Of a stretch of DNA of 64,000 nt, positions 63,646 to 64,000 are shown one piece after another (position 1 is the stretch's first letter; every line of letters begins with the position of its first letter). The notes below the pieces were generated by a model. The model saw only the letters and a program-made list of their open reading frames with translations. It did not search any database and had not been told where the DNA came from. The position numbers were made by a program, and so were the translations under genes. Where the stretch lies: positions 2,666,001 to 2,730,000 of the forward strand of contig CP136062.1 of the NCBI GenBank assembly GCA_032622095.1, in the 5' to 3' direction. This DNA comes from Siphonodentalium dalli (Eukaryota > Mollusca > Scaphopoda > Gadilida > Siphonodentaliidae).

Positions 63646-64000
63646 TATTATATTTCTAATTCTTCTGGGCTTTTTCCGATAACATGCCTTAATCTCCGGA
63701 ACGACTGGACCGATTCGCCTACTGTTTTCGGCTTTAGTATATAACTTTGGAAGTTCTCTGAAAATGGCCCATTGAGAATTTCGTCCGACCTTGACCTTCG
63801 GAGTTATCGCCATTTTGTTGATTTTTGGGGGTTTTTCGCGACACAAAAGTAACTTGCGAAATCGAGGTTTGAATTCTTATATCGTCGAAACGGCTTGACC
63901 GGTTGATTTGAAATTTGGTACCTGTATAGCCATTGAGTATACGAAGACGATGCACAAATAGGGAATTTCGTGTGACCTTGAACTTTGGAAACAACGCTCT
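63646..64000 (+). mobile_element. Small unit E8 (partial, runs off the window)
   Basis: E8 opens like E6 and E7 (TATTATATTTC, then TCTCCGGAACGACTGG) but diverges within 100 bp, so it is not a third copy of the 3533 bp unit. Confidence 0.5.

Overview
No conventional protein-coding gene is supportable in this 64 kb window. It reads as repeat-dominated, AT-rich invertebrate nuclear DNA: microsatellites, MITE-like foldbacks, a U2 snRNA-headed retroposon and long satellite arrays, with only short, overlapping, repeat-borne ORFs on both strands. The style of the repeats suggests a lophotrochozoan, probably a bivalve mollusc. That is inference; no gene here fixes the taxon.

The layout is unusually orderly. 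Eleven sites share one junction: ATGGAAGTAT, a short hairpin whose stem sequence varies, 6-11 nt (usually 7), then CTAG followed by T. They end at 1914, 10160, 22464, 47286, 49401, 50792, 53189, 55188, 56579, 60112 and 63645. A hairpin just upstream of CTAG|T is the 3' signature of Helitron-type rolling-circle transposons. Taking these as ends, the window divides without gaps into head-to-tail units. Unit 1 is 1915-10160 (8.2 kb), unit 2 is 10161-22464 (12.3 kb), unit 3 is 22465-47286 (24.8 kb), followed by seven smaller complete units (1.4-3.5 kb) and a partial eighth. Positions 1-1914 are the tail of a preceding unit.

Units 1-3 share one plan. A 1.39 kb leader (A) comes first and is identical in all copies as far as I can read. 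It is followed by a tandem array: B (1249 bp x 2.5), C (1240 bp x 4.5) or D (1247 bp x 14.5). Each array stops about halfway through a monomer, in nearly the same phase. A 3' segment of several kb (X1, X2, X3) ends the unit at the hairpin-CTAG. X1 and X2 differ by a few percent and by insertions; X3 is much more diverged and interrupted. From 47287 onward the units are built of 2-5 copies of a different ~0.65 kb subunit rich in GACCTTGACCTT motifs, including a 3533 bp unit present twice.

Smaller elements sit in the X segments: a U2-headed SINE-like insertion in X2 that X1 lacks, a GC-terminal MITE and a Tc1/mariner-type MITE in both X1 and X2, and a 230 bp foldback, a CT microsatellite and decayed monomers in X3. 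No Rep/helicase gene is present, so if the units are mobile they are non-autonomous.
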